DNA of 64,000 nucleotides. It comes from an uncultured Acidobacteriota bacterium (GTDB lineage Bacteria; Acidobacteriota; Terriglobia; Terriglobales; Acidobacteriaceae). Shown piece by piece: positions 44,144-53,544 of this stretch. The stretch lies in assembly GCA_903832295.1 (NCBI GenBank), contig CAILAZ010000289.1:62001-126000 (forward strand), in the 5' to 3' direction. Each line of letters opens with the position of its first letter. Position 1 is the stretch's first letter. A program made the position numbers and the translations under genes. A model generated the notes under the pieces. That model did not search any database and was not told the origin of the DNA. It was given only the letters and a program-made list of their open reading frames with translations.

Positions 44144-44709
44144 TCATCCTCAAACGAGGGAGCCTGCTCGGCCATCTCGCGTTCCTGCTCCAGCGCGCAG
44201 AGCGTCTCGTCTTCCACATTCCAGTTGCGAAGCAATAGAACGATAATGCGGCTGCTGAATCCGGCGCGAGCCAGCATGCGGAAGATCCGGGCCGCCTCTT
44301 TCTGATCTTTGGGCTGCTTCAGCCGTTTGCGGGACGCAAAGTCCCTCGCCAGCTTCTCCTCGTCCACCTCGCTGTAGGCTTCTTCAATCGTCTTCCCTAC
44401 AACGTCCGGGTGAACGCCCTTGGCCTTCAGGTCCTGGGCCACCCGAATCCGTCCAAATTTTTCGGTGTCGCGCCGGTATGCAGAGTAGGAAGAGGCGTAG
44501 CTGGTGTCGTTCAGGTAGCGCTGCTCTTTCAGCCGCGCGGTCACCGATTCCACCAGCAGATCGCAATTCTCCTGGTGTCCGGCGCGCGTCCGCATCAGGC
44601 GCTTCAGTTCCGCCACCGTCCGCATCCTGCGGCCCAGTGCGCCCACCGCGTACTCGTACAGCATGGCTTCCGTGTACGTCTTTTTCGCGCCGCTCTTCTT
44701 CCATGCCAT
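44140..44709 (-). CDS. recX: recombination regulator RecX
   Basis: RecX inhibits RecA filament growth. The 189-residue protein has the three-helix repeats typical of the family: ALGRRMRTVAELKRLMRTRAG, LKEQRYLNDTSYASSYSAYRRDTEKFGRIRVAQDLKAKGV and IFRMLARAGFSSRIIVLLL. It overlaps the glycosylase gene by 4 bases. recA is not in the window. Confidence 0.88.
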   Translation of the reverse strand: MAWKKSGAKKTYTEAMLYEYAVGALGRRMRTVAELKRLMRTRAGHQENCDLLVESVTARLKEQRYLNDTSYASSYSAYRRDTEKFGRIRVAQDLKAKGVHPDVVGKTIEEAYSEVDEEKLARDFASRKRLKQPKDQKEAARIFRMLARAGFSSRIIVLLLRNWNVEDETLCALEQEREMAEQAPSFEDE

Positions 44710-44759
44710 GGTGTGAACAGTTTCAAACCGATGGCAAAATTAAGCAAGCGCGCCGGGAA

Positions 44760-45230
44760 TCAGAAGCGATACACCACGCCTGCTCCCAGCCGCAGATGCA
44801 GGTCTCCATTGTTGTAAAAATGTGTGTGGAATGCGTCAGCGCTCAGGCGGAGCCCTATTTTGCGATACACACTGGTATCAACTCCACCGCCCAGCGCCCA
44901 TGACCACGCCGTATTCGAGTTTCCGCTCAGGCTGCTCACGTGCGAGCCTCCCAGCAGGAAGCGCCCCCACGGATTGAAGCCGCGGCGCCGTTGCGGCGCC
45001 TGCACTCTCACTCCGCCCATGAATGAGTGAATTGTATTGTTGTGGCTGTAGTAGCCGCCAAAGTCGCCGTCCACTGTAATGGTCTTCCCAAGGTTGTACC
45101 CCAGGTCGCCATTCCAGCCGTTTTTGCCGGTGGTGAAGTGAGAGAAGCCAATGTAGGCTTCGCCCTTTTGTGCAAAGGCTCCCACGGAGAGCAGTATCAT
45201 GCACGCACAGAGGAGGAGCAGCTTGCGCAT
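44760..45230 (-). CDS. outer-membrane beta-barrel protein (small)
   Basis: The ATG at 45230 follows AGGAG. The 156-residue protein has a signal peptide (to about residue 20) and alternating amphipathic strands with many Gly and aromatic residues. It ends in the strand LHLRLGAGVVYRF with a terminal Phe, the classic outer-membrane barrel signal. The expected barrel has about eight strands. Function is unknown. Confidence 0.72.
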   Translation of the reverse strand: MRKLLLLCACMILLSVGAFAQKGEAYIGFSHFTTGKNGWNGDLGYNLGKTITVDGDFGGYYSHNNTIHSFMGGVRVQAPQRRRGFNPWGRFLLGGSHVSSLSGNSNTAWSWALGGGVDTSVYRKIGLRLSADAFHTHFYNNGDLHLRLGAGVVYRF

Positions 45231-45325
45231 CCGATATCTCCTGCCACGCCCGATCACAGCTTCGGGTGGTCTAAGCCGTTGGAAGGAAATTCTCCGCGCC
45301 GGGCTGCCTCCGGCAAAATCAACGC

Positions 45326-46447
45326 CTAAAAGCGCCCAAGCTGCTGCGAGAGCTGGTCGCGGGTCGATTCCGCCGTACCTGAAATGCCCTGTACCCGCAG
45401 CTTGAAGTCGTCCGGATTGCTCGAGTTCTCAATCGCCGTCTCGTAGGAGATCAGCCCCTTCTGCAGCAGCTCGTACAGCGACTGGTCGAAGGTCTGCATT
45501 CCATACTGCGACGTTCCCTGCTGCAGCGCTTCCTTGATGTTGCGCGTCTTCTCCGGAGTGATAATGCACTCGCGGATATACGCCGTCGAGATCAGCACCT
45601 CCACCGCCGGAACCCGTCCCGCTCCGTCGCAGCGCTTCACCAGCCGCTGGCTGATCACCGCCCGCAGCGTCGCCGCCAGTTGCAGCCGTATCTGCTTCTG
45701 CTCCGGAGGAGGAAAGACGCTGATGATGCGGTTCACCGTCTCCACCGCGTCCAGCGTGTGCAGCGTGCTGAACACCATGTGCCCCGTCTCCGCCGCGTGC
45801 AGCGCCGTGGAAATCGTCTCCAGGTCGCGCATTTCGCCCACCAGGATCACATCCGGATCCTGTCGCAGGCTGGCCCGCAGCGCGCTCCCAAATGAAGGCG
45901 TGTCCACCTCCACCTCGCGCTGATTCACAAATCCCTTCTTGTCCCTGTGCAGGAATTCGATCGGGTCCTCGATCGTGATGATGTGCTCCGGCCGAGACGA
46001 GTTGATGCGGTCGATCATCGCCGCCAGCGTCGTCGATTTGCCGGAGCCCGTCACCCCCGTCACCAGCACCAGTCCGCGTGCCTCTTCGCAAACCCGCTCC
46101 GTCACCGCCGGAAGAAACAGCTCCTCCAGCGCCCTGATCTTCGTCGGAATCACCCTCAGCACAATGCCAACATTGCCGCGCTGCTGGAACACGTTCACGC
46201 GGAACCGCCCCAGTCCGGCAGCGCCGTAGGCCAGGTCGATCTCTGCGCACTCCTTGAATTTCTGCTTCTGCCGGTTTGACATCATGCTGAACGCCATGTT
46301 CAGCATGTCCTCGCCCGTGATCCTGGGCTGGTCCGTCAATGGCACCAGTTCCCCATCCACCCGAACGTGAGGATAGTTCCCAACCTTCAGATGAAGGTCG
46401 CTTGCCTTGCGTTCTACGGCTATGCGCAGCAGATCATCGATGGTCAT
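45326..46447 (-). CDS. pilT: type IV pilus retraction ATPase PilT
   Basis: PilT powers pilus disassembly and twitching. The 373-residue protein starts MTIDDLLRIAVERKASDLHLKVG, the usual N-terminus. It carries Walker A GVTGSGKST, an Asp-box region EDPIEFLHRDKKG, Walker B VILVGEMRDLETIS and the His-box segment ETGHMVFSTLHTLDAVETVNRI. The late AIRECIITPEKTRNIKEAL-like stretch is also typical. An upstream in-frame extension to 46510 is not conserved. There are no pilB, pilC or pilin genes in the window, so it stands alone here, next to a barrel protein gene and not far from a PilZ gene. Confidence 0.95.
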   Translation of the reverse strand: MTIDDLLRIAVERKASDLHLKVGNYPHVRVDGELVPLTDQPRITGEDMLNMAFSMMSNRQKQKFKECAEIDLAYGAAGLGRFRVNVFQQRGNVGIVLRVIPTKIRALEELFLPAVTERVCEEARGLVLVTGVTGSGKSTTLAAMIDRINSSRPEHIITIEDPIEFLHRDKKGFVNQREVEVDTPSFGSALRASLRQDPDVILVGEMRDLETISTALHAAETGHMVFSTLHTLDAVETVNRIISVFPPPEQKQIRLQLAATLRAVISQRLVKRCDGAGRVPAVEVLISTAYIRECIITPEKTRNIKEALQQGTSQYGMQTFDQSLYELLQKGLISYETAIENSSNPDDFKLRVQGISGTAESTRDQLSQQLGRF

Positions 46448-46602
46448 CGACTCTCGTCTCTTCCACAGCAAAAGTATTCCGAAACTACCATGTCGCCTCC
46501 AGAGGCGCAATGAACGATCGTCGCTGCCCCGCTGAAATCATTGCAAAAGAAACACTTACAGCATAGTCCAAAAACAGAATCACAGCCTCGTTAACTTTTT
46601 AC

Positions 46603-46631
46603 TTGACTTGAATGATCGTCGTTCGTTAATT
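46603..46631 (+). promoter_or_regulatory. promoter and probable operator of the tetR-exporter operon
   Basis: TTGACT (46603-46608) and TTAATT (46626-46631) are 17 bases apart. The spacer holds the dyad GAAtGA-tcg-TCgTTC (46610-46624; central bases vary). This is the usual place for autorepression by the adjacent TetR protein. A related GAACGATCGTCG copy lies at about 46510-46521. Confidence 0.6.
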
Positions 46632-46673
46632 TTACGTTGTTCAGTTAACTACGTTTACTTGAGGAACTACGTT

Positions 46674-47309
46674 ATGGGACCACGAGACCGGCGCGAGCGA
46701 GATCGAGCCGAACTTCGCGAAAAGATTCTCACCGCCGCCCGCGAGCTCTTTGCCGAACACGGCTACGAAGACGTCTCCATGCGCAAGATTGCCGACCGCA
46801 TTGAGTACTCCCCCACCTCCATCTACCTCCATTTCGCAGACAAGGAAGCGCTCTTCCGCGAGCTCGTTTACGGCGACTATCTCATGCTCTCCAAGGAGTT
46901 CGCCGTCATGGCTTCCACCCAGAACCCCGCCGAGCGCCTGCTTCAGATCGGCGAGGCTTACGTCCAGTTCGGGGCCACACACCCATTCCACTACCGCATG
47001 ATGTTCATGAATCCGCCCCCCATCAAGCGCCACTGCGGCGACGGAGCCATCCCAGCCAAGGGCTTGCCTGACTGGGACGCATACGCCTTCCTCAAGTGGA
47101 CCGTCACTGAGGCCGCCCAAGCCGGCTTCCTCCGCCCCGATCTCACGGACCTCGACCTGCTCTCCCAGACCCTCTGGGCCGCCGTCCACGGCATCACCGC
47201 CCTCGAGATCACCATGCACAACGAGGAGTGGCAGCCCCGTCCCCTGCAGCAGCGCACCCACGCCATGCTCGACGCTCTCATGAACGGAATCACGCGTAAG
47301 GGAGACTGA
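46674..47309 (+). CDS. TetR-family transcriptional regulator
   Basis: The ATG at 46674 has GAGG nine bases before it. The N-terminal 55 residues form the TetR helix-turn-helix domain (ILTAARELFAEHGYEDVSMRKIADRIEYSPTSIYLHFADKEALF). The C-terminal ligand domain has 155 residues. It precedes the exporter permease by 2 bases and so probably represses its own operon in the absence of the exported compound. Confidence 0.93.
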   Translation: MGPRDRRERDRAELREKILTAARELFAEHGYEDVSMRKIADRIEYSPTSIYLHFADKEALFRELVYGDYLMLSKEFAVMASTQNPAERLLQIGEAYVQFGATHPFHYRMMFMNPPPIKRHCGDGAIPAKGLPDWDAYAFLKWTVTEAAQAGFLRPDLTDLDLLSQTLWAAVHGITALEITMHNEEWQPRPLQQRTHAMLDALMNGITRKGD

Positions 47310-47311
47310 CC

Positions 47312-48436
47312 ATGCCGCCCCTGGCCCGGAGAAATCTCTTCCACGACAAGATTCGCCTGATGGTCACCCTCAACGGCATTGTCTTCGCCGTCGTGCTCAT
47401 CGTCGTGGAGCTCGGCCTCTTCACCGGATTCACCACCGCCACCTCCGGCGTCATGGACCACTCCCAGGCCGATCTCTGGATTGCCGCGCGCAGCACTCCC
47501 TACGTCGATCAGGCAGTCGATTTCAATGAGCGCAAGTTCTACCAGGTGCTCGCCACCCCCGGCGTTGCCGACGCTCAGAAATACATCGTGCGCTGGACCG
47601 AGTGGAAGCAGCCCAACGGTCGCACCGAGTCCGTCGAAGTCATCGGCCTCGATCCCAACAAGTCCTTCGGCCTCCCCTGGAACATCGTCACCGGGGACGT
47701 GCAGCAGCTCAAGCAGCCCCACGCCGTCATGGTCGATGTCATCTACAAGCAGAAGCTCGGCGTGCACAATGTTGGCGATTGGTTTGAGATTCGCGGCCAC
47801 CGCGCCAAGGTCGTCGGATTCACCCAGGGCATTCGTGCCTTCACCACCGCCCCTTACGTGTTCACTACCTTTAAGAACGCGCAGGAGTTCGCTCAGTTCA
47901 ACCAGAACCAGACCAACTTCGTCCTCGTCAAGGCCGTCCCCTCAGCCGATCTCGCAAAGCTCAAAGCCGAACTCCAGCGCCGTCTTCCTGATAACGATGT
48001 CTATCTCACCAGGGAATTCGCCGCCAAAACCAATCACTACTGGATGTTCACCACCGGCGCCGGAATCAGCGTCCTCATGGCCGCCGGCCTCGGACTCGTC
48101 GTCGGCATTGTCGTCGTCACCCAGACCATCTACGCCACCACCATGGACCACATCCGCGAGTTCGGAACCCTCAAGGCCATGGGCGCGCCCAACAGCTATG
48201 TCTATCGCGTCATCATCACCCAGGCCACCATCGCCGCGGTCATGGGCTACGTCCTCGCCGTCGTCGTCAGCCTCTTCGTCATTCTCGGAGGAGCCAAATC
48301 CGGAGCCCCCATCCAGGTTGGCTGGCAGCTCCTCGTCTCCATGTTCTTTGTCACCGTCGGCATGTGTGTGCTCGCCGCCATCGTCTCTATCAAAAAGGTT
48401 ATGGGGCTCGACCCCGCAATGGTCTTCCGAGGATAG
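47312..48436 (+). CDS. ABC exporter permease, DevC/MacB-FtsX type
   Basis: This 374-residue permease has one N-terminal membrane span, a large extracytoplasmic domain (about residues 45-245) with no recognised ligand site, and three C-terminal spans. The FtsX-like segment includes HIREFGTLKAMGAPNSYVYRVIITQA and ends IVSIKKVMGLDPAMVFRG. These features match DevC, the permease of glycolipid exporters in cyanobacteria, and related MacB-like exporters. The next gene is its ATPase, 6 bases downstream. Confidence 0.88.
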   Translation: MPPLARRNLFHDKIRLMVTLNGIVFAVVLIVVELGLFTGFTTATSGVMDHSQADLWIAARSTPYVDQAVDFNERKFYQVLATPGVADAQKYIVRWTEWKQPNGRTESVEVIGLDPNKSFGLPWNIVTGDVQQLKQPHAVMVDVIYKQKLGVHNVGDWFEIRGHRAKVVGFTQGIRAFTTAPYVFTTFKNAQEFAQFNQNQTNFVLVKAVPSADLAKLKAELQRRLPDNDVYLTREFAAKTNHYWMFTTGAGISVLMAAGLGLVVGIVVVTQTIYATTMDHIREFGTLKAMGAPNSYVYRVIITQATIAAVMGYVLAVVVSLFVILGGAKSGAPIQVGWQLLVSMFFVTVGMCVLAAIVSIKKVMGLDPAMVFRG

Positions 48437-48442
48437 ATCGCA

Positions 48443-49126
48443 ATGTCAGTGGATGTAGCAATCTCCGTTCGCGGCGTCACCAAGACCTACGCCGAAGGCA
48501 GCGCCGGAACTCCCGCCCTCAACGGCGTCTCGCTCGACATCCGGCGTGGAGAGCTCACCCTCATGATGGGTCCTTCCGGCAGCGGCAAAACCACTCTGCT
48601 CTCCATCATGGGCTGCATCCTCCGCCCCTCCGCCGGAACTGTGATGGTCGCCGGTCAGGACGTCACCCATCTGGACGAAGGCAAGATGCCCGCCGTTCGG
48701 CTCAAGCACATCGGCTTTGTCTTTCAGGGCTTCAATCTCTTTCCCACCCTCACCGCTGGCGAAAACGTGGAACTCTCGCTCGAACTCAAGGGCTTCAAGC
48801 CCTCGCAAGCAAAATCCGAGGCCCGTCACCTCATGGAGATCGTCGGCCTGGGTGACAAGTACAACGAATTCCCCCGCAACCTCAGTGGCGGACAGAAGCA
48901 GCGCGTTGCCGTCGCACGCGCCGTCGCCGGATCACCCGAAGTGATCCTCGCCGACGAACCCACCGCCGCCCTGGACTCGCACTCCGGACGAACCGTGCTC
49001 GATGTGCTGCGCCAGTTGGCCCGCCAGCAGCAGCGCGCCGTCGTCGTCGTCACCCATGACAATCGCATTCTCGAATTTGGCGACAGAATGATCCGCATCG
49101 AAGATGGCCTGATCGCGGCTCAGTGA
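48443..49126 (+). CDS. ABC exporter ATPase, DevA/LolD type
   Basis: This 227-residue ATPase shows Walker [10 protein letters not shown], the Q-loop in [13 protein letters not shown], signature [17 protein letters not shown] and Walker [17 protein letters not shown]. It is typical of the LolD/MacB/DevA group that couples ATP to FtsX-like permeases. It has no membrane segments. Confidence 0.93.
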   Translation: MSVDVAISVRGVTKTYAEGSAGTPALNGVSLDIRRGELTLMMGPSGSGKTTLLSIMGCILRPSAGTVMVAGQDVTHLDEGKMPAVRLKHIGFVFQGFNLFPTLTAGENVELSLELKGFKPSQAKSEARHLMEIVGLGDKYNEFPRNLSGGQKQRVAVARAVAGSPEVILADEPTAALDSHSGRTVLDVLRQLARQQQRAVVVVTHDNRILEFGDRMIRIEDGLIAAQ

Positions 49127-49151
49127 AACACACGCAATGAGGAGCAGGAAC

Positions 49152-50195
49152 ATGGCTAGCAGAAAGATGACTTGGATACTGGCACTGGCGGCAGCCGCAA
49201 TCACCGTATCCGTGCTCACGGCAACCCTCCATGGAGACAGGCAGCCCGCCGCAACCCCGGTGGAGCGGGCGATCGACAAATCTACCGTCGCCGGCCCCGG
49301 ACGCGTCGAACCCAACTCCGAAGAGGTCAAGGTCGGCTCCGAACTCGCCGGCAAACTCCGCGAGGTTCGCGTCGAAGAGGGAGCCCAGGTCAAGCAGGGC
49401 CAGGTCCTCGCCGTCCTCGTCAATGACGAATACCGCGCCGCTGTCGAGAACAGCCAAGCCCTCGTCCGCCAGAAAGAAGCCTCCCTGCGCAAGGTCATGA
49501 ACGGCTCCCGCGCCATGGAGCGCCGCGAGGCCGAGGCCAGTGTCCGCGAGGCCGAAACCGTCGAGGCCAACGCCCGCAGTGAGATGGACCGCCGCCAGCA
49601 GCTATGGAAGGCAGGTGTCACCTCCCGCGAAGAAGCCGAGCGCTACCAGCGCGAACACAACGTCGCCCGGGCCAAGCTGGAAGCCGCACGCCAGCACTTC
49701 CGCTTTATCGACGATGAGAGCCGCGAAGAAGACCGCAGCGCCGCCCGCGCCGAACTCGAATCCGCCCGCGCCCAGCTTGCCGCCAATCGCGCCGTTTACG
49801 AGAAAACCTGGATTCGCGCCCCCTTCGACGGAACCATCCTCCGCAAGCATCACCGCACCGGAGAGAGCATCACCAACTCCAGCGTCACCCAGGACCCTGT
49901 CTTCACCATGGGAGACGTCAGCGGCCTCCGCGTCCGCATCGATGTGGACGAGACCGATGTCAGCCGCGTCCGTGAGGGCCAGGATGCATACGTCACCGCC
50001 CAGGCCTTCGCCGGACAGCGCTTCCGCGGCAAGGTCATTCGCGTCAGCGGACAGCTTGGCCCCAAGAACGTCCGCACCGATGAGCCCCAGGAGAAGATCG
50101 ACACCAAGATCCTCGAAACTCTCGTCCAACTGGATCGCGGAGTCTCGCTCCCCGTCGGCCTCCGCGTGGATGCCTACATCGAAACCGCACACTAG
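49152..50195 (+). CDS. HlyD-like periplasmic adaptor, DevB type
   Basis: The ATG at 49152 has AGGAG seven bases upstream; an ATG at 49137 has none. The 347-residue protein has a membrane anchor (about residues 5-25). Lipoyl half-motifs follow (GRVEPNSEEVKVGSELAGKLREVRVEEGAQVKQGQVL, and WIRAPFDGTILRKHHRTGE). A long Ala/Arg/Glu coiled-coil hairpin (about 95-200) and a C-terminal barrel complete it. It would bridge the ABC permease to an outer-membrane channel. No TolC gene is beside it; the one at 59-60 kb belongs to another operon. Confidence 0.9.
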   Translation: MASRKMTWILALAAAAITVSVLTATLHGDRQPAATPVERAIDKSTVAGPGRVEPNSEEVKVGSELAGKLREVRVEEGAQVKQGQVLAVLVNDEYRAAVENSQALVRQKEASLRKVMNGSRAMERREAEASVREAETVEANARSEMDRRQQLWKAGVTSREEAERYQREHNVARAKLEAARQHFRFIDDESREEDRSAARAELESARAQLAANRAVYEKTWIRAPFDGTILRKHHRTGESITNSSVTQDPVFTMGDVSGLRVRIDVDETDVSRVREGQDAYVTAQAFAGQRFRGKVIRVSGQLGPKNVRTDEPQEKIDTKILETLVQLDRGVSLPVGLRVDAYIETAH

Positions 50196-50216
50196 CCTGC
50201 AGAACATCTCTCGCTC

Positions 50217-50244
50217 GGGCCGACACTCGTCGGCCCACTTTTTT
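50217..50244 (+). terminator. intrinsic terminator of the exporter operon
   Basis: A perfect 8-bp stem, gggccgac/gtcggccc, with a 4-base loop is followed by AC and six Ts. It ends the tetR-devCAB-like operon before the P450 gene. Confidence 0.88.
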
Positions 50245-50298
50245 GCCTGCGCCCAATGATTGCGGCAATTCTCCAGCCCTGAGCATCGAATCCTCAGC

Positions 50299-51672
50299 AT
50301 GGCACTCGATACCGAATCCCCCGTCCAATCCTCCGCCCCGCTCCGTCTCCCTCCCGGCCCCGGCGTCAACCTGCTGCTCTCCGTCCTCCGCCAGAAGAAG
50401 TGGGTGGACCCCATCGCCCACTTCACTCACCTCGCCGCCGAATTCGGAGACATCGCCCACTACAAGCTCGGACGCCGTCACATCCTCTTTCTCAACCACC
50501 CCGACTACATCCGTGAAGTCTTCATCGTGCAGCACGCAAACTTCATCAAGGAGCGCACCCAGCAAAAGGCCAAGCTCCTCCTCGGCGAAGGCATGATCAC
50601 CGCCAACGGCCCCCAGCACCGCCAGCAGCGCCAGTCTGCCGCTCCCGCCTTCCACCGCCAGAAAATGCCCGCCCACGCCGCGGAAATCGTCCGCCGCGCC
50701 GCCGCCGTCCGCGACTCATGGTCCGCCGGAGAAGCACGCGACATCCACAACGAAATGATGACCCTCGGCCTCGGCATCATCGGCGCCACCATCTTCCGTA
50801 CCGACCTCGGCGATGAGATCCACGCCCTCAACCGCGCCATGGCAGACATCATGAACGTCTACAACGCCCTCGTCCTCCTGCCCGGCGTCCGCCTTCTCCT
50901 GCACGTCCCATTCACTCCGCTGCGCCGCTTCGTGCACGCCCGCGCCAAACTGCACGCGGCGGTTGAGCAGCTCATTGCCGCCCACCGCCGCCTCGGCCCT
51001 GATCCCTCCGGCACCGACCTGCTCACCATGCTATTGGACGCGCAAAGCGAAAACGGCTGGAGCGACGCCCATCTGCGCGACCAGGTTGTCACCGTCATTC
51101 TCGCCGGCTATGAGACAACCGCCATCGCCCTCACCTGGACCTGGTATCTGCTCTCCCAGAATCCCGACGCCGAGCGCACCCTCCACGAAGAACTCGACCG
51201 CGTCCTCGCCGGAAGGCTCCCCACCTGCGACGACCTTCCCCGCCTCCGCTACGCCGAAATGGTCATAGCCGAGTCGCTCCGCCTCTACCCGCCCGCCTGG
51301 GCCATGGGCCGCCTGTCGTTGAACGAATTTCAGTTGGGAGACTACCGCCTGCCTGCCGGAACCACCGTCCTCGCCAGCCAGTACATCCTCCACCGCGACC
51401 CGCGCTTCTTCCCCGACCCGCTTTGCTTCCGTCCCGAGCGCCACACCGCCGAATCCAAAGCCTCGCGCGCCAAAGGCGCCTACTTCCCGTTCGGAATGGG
51501 TCCCCGCCAGTGCATCGGCGAAGCCTTCGCCTGGATGGAAGGCGTCCTAGTCCTCGCCACCCTCGCCCAGCGCTGGAAGCTCCGCCACGATCCATCTCAC
51601 ACCGTCACCCCTGAGCCGCTCTTCACCCTCCGCCCCAGGGGCGGCATTCCCATGACCGTGCTCTCGCGCTAA
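50299..51672 (+). CDS. cytochrome P450
   Basis: The 457-residue protein has the P450 hallmarks: [13 protein letters not shown] in the I helix (Thr pair for oxygen activation), ESLR in the K helix, FRPERH in the meander and the heme-binding loop [15 protein letters not shown] with Cys405 as the iron ligand. It resembles class II-like bacterial P450s of the CYP110/CYP4-type group by the [22 protein letters not shown] stretch, but the substrate cannot be read. No redox partner gene is adjacent. The start ATG has no ribosome-binding site; a TTG at 50260 would extend it. Confidence 0.93.
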   Translation: MALDTESPVQSSAPLRLPPGPGVNLLLSVLRQKKWVDPIAHFTHLAAEFGDIAHYKLGRRHILFLNHPDYIREVFIVQHANFIKERTQQKAKLLLGEGMITANGPQHRQQRQSAAPAFHRQKMPAHAAEIVRRAAAVRDSWSAGEARDIHNEMMTLGLGIIGATIFRTDLGDEIHALNRAMADIMNVYNALVLLPGVRLLLHVPFTPLRRFVHARAKLHAAVEQLIAAHRRLGPDPSGTDLLTMLLDAQSENGWSDAHLRDQVVTVILAGYETTAIALTWTWYLLSQNPDAERTLHEELDRVLAGRLPTCDDLPRLRYAEMVIAESLRLYPPAWAMGRLSLNEFQLGDYRLPAGTTVLASQYILHRDPRFFPDPLCFRPERHTAESKASRAKGAYFPFGMGPRQCIGEAFAWMEGVLVLATLAQRWKLRHDPSHTVTPEPLFTLRPRGGIPMTVLSR

Positions 51673-51673
51673 C

Positions 51674-51700
51674 GCAAAACGGCTCCGCTTTCCGCGGAGC
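51674..51700 (-). terminator. terminator for the DinB gene
   Basis: A 9-bp stem, cggctccgc/gcggagccg, with a 5-base loop is followed on the minus strand by TTTTGCG. It also lies just after the convergent P450 stop and may serve both. Confidence 0.8.
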
Positions 51701-51717
51701 CGCCCTCATCGCTCACA

Positions 51718-52215
51718 TTACTGCCCGAAGGGTGTGTCCGCGCTCCCTCCATAAATGTCCGGCACCTTGCCGCCCAGCGGCCGAATGTAGGTCGCAAGCT
51801 GCGCCCGGTGATGGATCGTGTGAATGTGCGCAAAGTTCAGCAGCGTGTACACCGGCATCTTCATCCCGAAGAAGTCGGCTACCCCCAGCAACTGTTCGCC
51901 GCTCAGTGCGGAAATCTTCGCCAGCGCATCCTCAAAGCCCGCGTTGTAGTACTCCACAATCTCCTGAACCGTAGCCGGAACCGGCCCATCCTCGCCGCCC
52001 GCGTAATCCAGCTTTGCGGTCGAATCCAGGAACCAGCGCTCGCTGTGTGCAAGATGCCATGCCAGCTCGCGTGCCGTGCGCGATTTCGGATCGGGACGCC
52101 AGTCGCCATCATGCAGCGCCTTCAATACATTCCCCGTCGAGCCATGCTCGTCGCGAATCCGCTCAACCATGAAGTCGCGGAAGAGTACTGCAAACTCAGG
52201 TGTGGGCACAGACAT
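51718..52215 (-). CDS. DinB-family metal-binding four-helix protein
   Basis: AAAAGGAG lies just before the ATG. The 165-residue protein has the DinB helical bundle with likely metal-binding His residues in ELAWHLAHSERWF and FAHIHTIHHRAQLATYIRPLGGKVP, whose end is the typical family signature. DinB-like proteins often act as thiol- or metal-dependent transferases, but this function cannot be assigned. Confidence 0.85.
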   Translation of the reverse strand: MSVPTPEFAVLFRDFMVERIRDEHGSTGNVLKALHDGDWRPDPKSRTARELAWHLAHSERWFLDSTAKLDYAGGEDGPVPATVQEIVEYYNAGFEDALAKISALSGEQLLGVADFFGMKMPVYTLLNFAHIHTIHHRAQLATYIRPLGGKVPDIYGGSADTPFGQ

Positions 52216-52336
52216 AAAATCTCCTTTTCCTGCAGAGCTGCCAGAGAGCCTATTCGCTGCCGCCGCTTCTCACAAGCATTTTGACCAGAAAAAAACGCGG
52301 ACCAATGGCCCGCGTTTCCTGCAACACTCAATCCTG

Positions 52337-53278
52337 CTACGCGCCAACCTTCTGCCGCACCGGAACCGGCGTCAGCCAGTTGTAGCGGTCCGGCTTGCTG
52401 CCGTCGATAATGCTGAACAGCTCCTTGCGGATCGCCTTCGTGACCGGCCCCACTTCGCCGTCCCCTACCGTGATCTTGTCCACCGACCGGATCGGCGTAA
52501 CTTCCGCCGCCGTCCCGGTGAAGAACAATTCGTCCGCCAGGTACAGCAGTTCGCGCGGAACCACCTGCTCCACAATCGGAATTCCCAGGTCCTGCGCAAC
52601 CTTCAGCACCGAGTCGCGCGTGATCCCCGCCAGCACCGAGTTCCCCAGCGGAGGCGTCATCAGCTTGCCGTTGCGCACCAGGAACAGGTTCTCGCCCGAC
52701 CCCTCGCTCACCGTGCCGTTCGCATCCAGCGCAATTCCTTCCACGTACCCGTTCAGCACCGCTTCCATCTTGATCAGCTGCGAGTTCATGTAGTTCGCGC
52801 CCGCCTTCGCCATCGAAGGCAGCGTGTTCGGCGCCAGCCGCGTCCACGACGAGACGCACACATCCACGCCCACATCCTCGGATCCGCCCAGGTACTTGCC
52901 CCACGCGTAATTCGCAATGTAGCACTCGGTCGGCAGCCCAATCGGATTCACTCCCAGCTCGCCATACCCACGCACAATCAGCGGACGGATGTAACACGGC
53001 CAGACATGATTCGTGCTGATCGTCTCCACCATCGCATCCACCAGCTGCTGGCAGCTGTACTCCACCGGGATGCGATAGATCTTCGCCGAATCCAATAGCC
53101 GCTGCATATGTTCCGGAGCGCGGAAGATCGCAGGACCACTCGGCAGCTCGTAACAGCGAACGCCCTCGAATACGCTCGATCCGTAGTTCACGACATGAGC
53201 CATCACATGAATCTTGGCATCATCCCAGTTGATCAGCTTCCCGTTGTGCCAGATTTTCTCAGTAGGTTTGACAGGCAT
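52337..53278 (-). CDS. ilvE: branched-chain amino acid aminotransferase
   Basis: IlvE transfers the amino group between glutamate and the keto acids of Val, Ile and Leu, using pyridoxal phosphate. The 313-residue protein has the fold-type-IV pattern: WHNGKLINWDDAKIHVMAHVVNYGSSVFEGVRCY, YIRPLIVRGYGELGVNP, the active-site Lys in LPSMAKAGANYMNS with a second Lys in LIKMEA, EGSGENLFLVRNG, GITRDSVLKVA and ELFFTGTAAEVTPIRSVD. Length is normal. It has its own TATAAT-like promoter and lies downstream of a terminator. Confidence 0.95.
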   Translation of the reverse strand: MPVKPTEKIWHNGKLINWDDAKIHVMAHVVNYGSSVFEGVRCYELPSGPAIFRAPEHMQRLLDSAKIYRIPVEYSCQQLVDAMVETISTNHVWPCYIRPLIVRGYGELGVNPIGLPTECYIANYAWGKYLGGSEDVGVDVCVSSWTRLAPNTLPSMAKAGANYMNSQLIKMEAVLNGYVEGIALDANGTVSEGSGENLFLVRNGKLMTPPLGNSVLAGITRDSVLKVAQDLGIPIVEQVVPRELLYLADELFFTGTAAEVTPIRSVDKITVGDGEVGPVTKAIRKELFSIIDGSKPDRYNWLTPVPVRQKVGA

Positions 53279-53310
53279 ATATGCGCGCTCCTCAGAAATG
53301 CAAACATTTC

Positions 53311-53316
53311 ATTATA
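53311..53316 (-). promoter_or_regulatory. -10 element of ilvE
   Basis: A perfect TATAAT on the minus strand lies 33 bases before the ilvE start. No good -35 hexamer is seen 17 bases upstream. The palindrome GAAATGtttgCATTTC lies between the -10 element and the ribosome-binding site. Confidence 0.5.
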
Positions 53317-53397
53317 GATCAGGGTTCCGTTTTCTGCGCACGTCACTCGCGCTTCCGTCGCCGCAGAAAATTCTCCGTTCGCGCCCTTGCGCGCAAA

Positions 53398-53431
53398 ACA
53401 AAAAAAAGTGGTCAGCCTCGAAGCTGACCAC
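53398..53431 (-). terminator. strong intrinsic terminator upstream of ilvE
   Basis: A perfect 9-bp stem, gtggtcagc/gctgaccac, with a 6-base loop is followed on the minus strand by eight Ts, G and four Ts. It stands between the TIGR00300 gene and ilvE, 120 bases before the ilvE start. Confidence 0.92.
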
Positions 53432-53434
53432 CCT

Positions 53435-53500
53435 TCAGTTCGCTTGCAGCGCTCTGCTGCCCGTTGCTGCTTCGGTCAATCCTTCCGCGGTCGCAACCAT
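53435..53500 (-). CDS. possible 21-codon leader peptide before the terminator
   Basis: A minus-strand ATG at 53500 opens a 21-codon frame (MVATAEGLTEAATGSRALQAN) that ends 4 bases before the terminator stem. There is no strong ribosome-binding site and it is not rich in branched-chain codons (one Val, two Leu). The position suggests attenuation, but the frame may be chance. Confidence 0.22.
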   Translation of the reverse strand: MVATAEGLTEAATGSRALQAN

Positions 53501-53544
53501 TGCCGGTCACGCCATCTCAAACCTCGTTTTTCTATGTATTTAAA

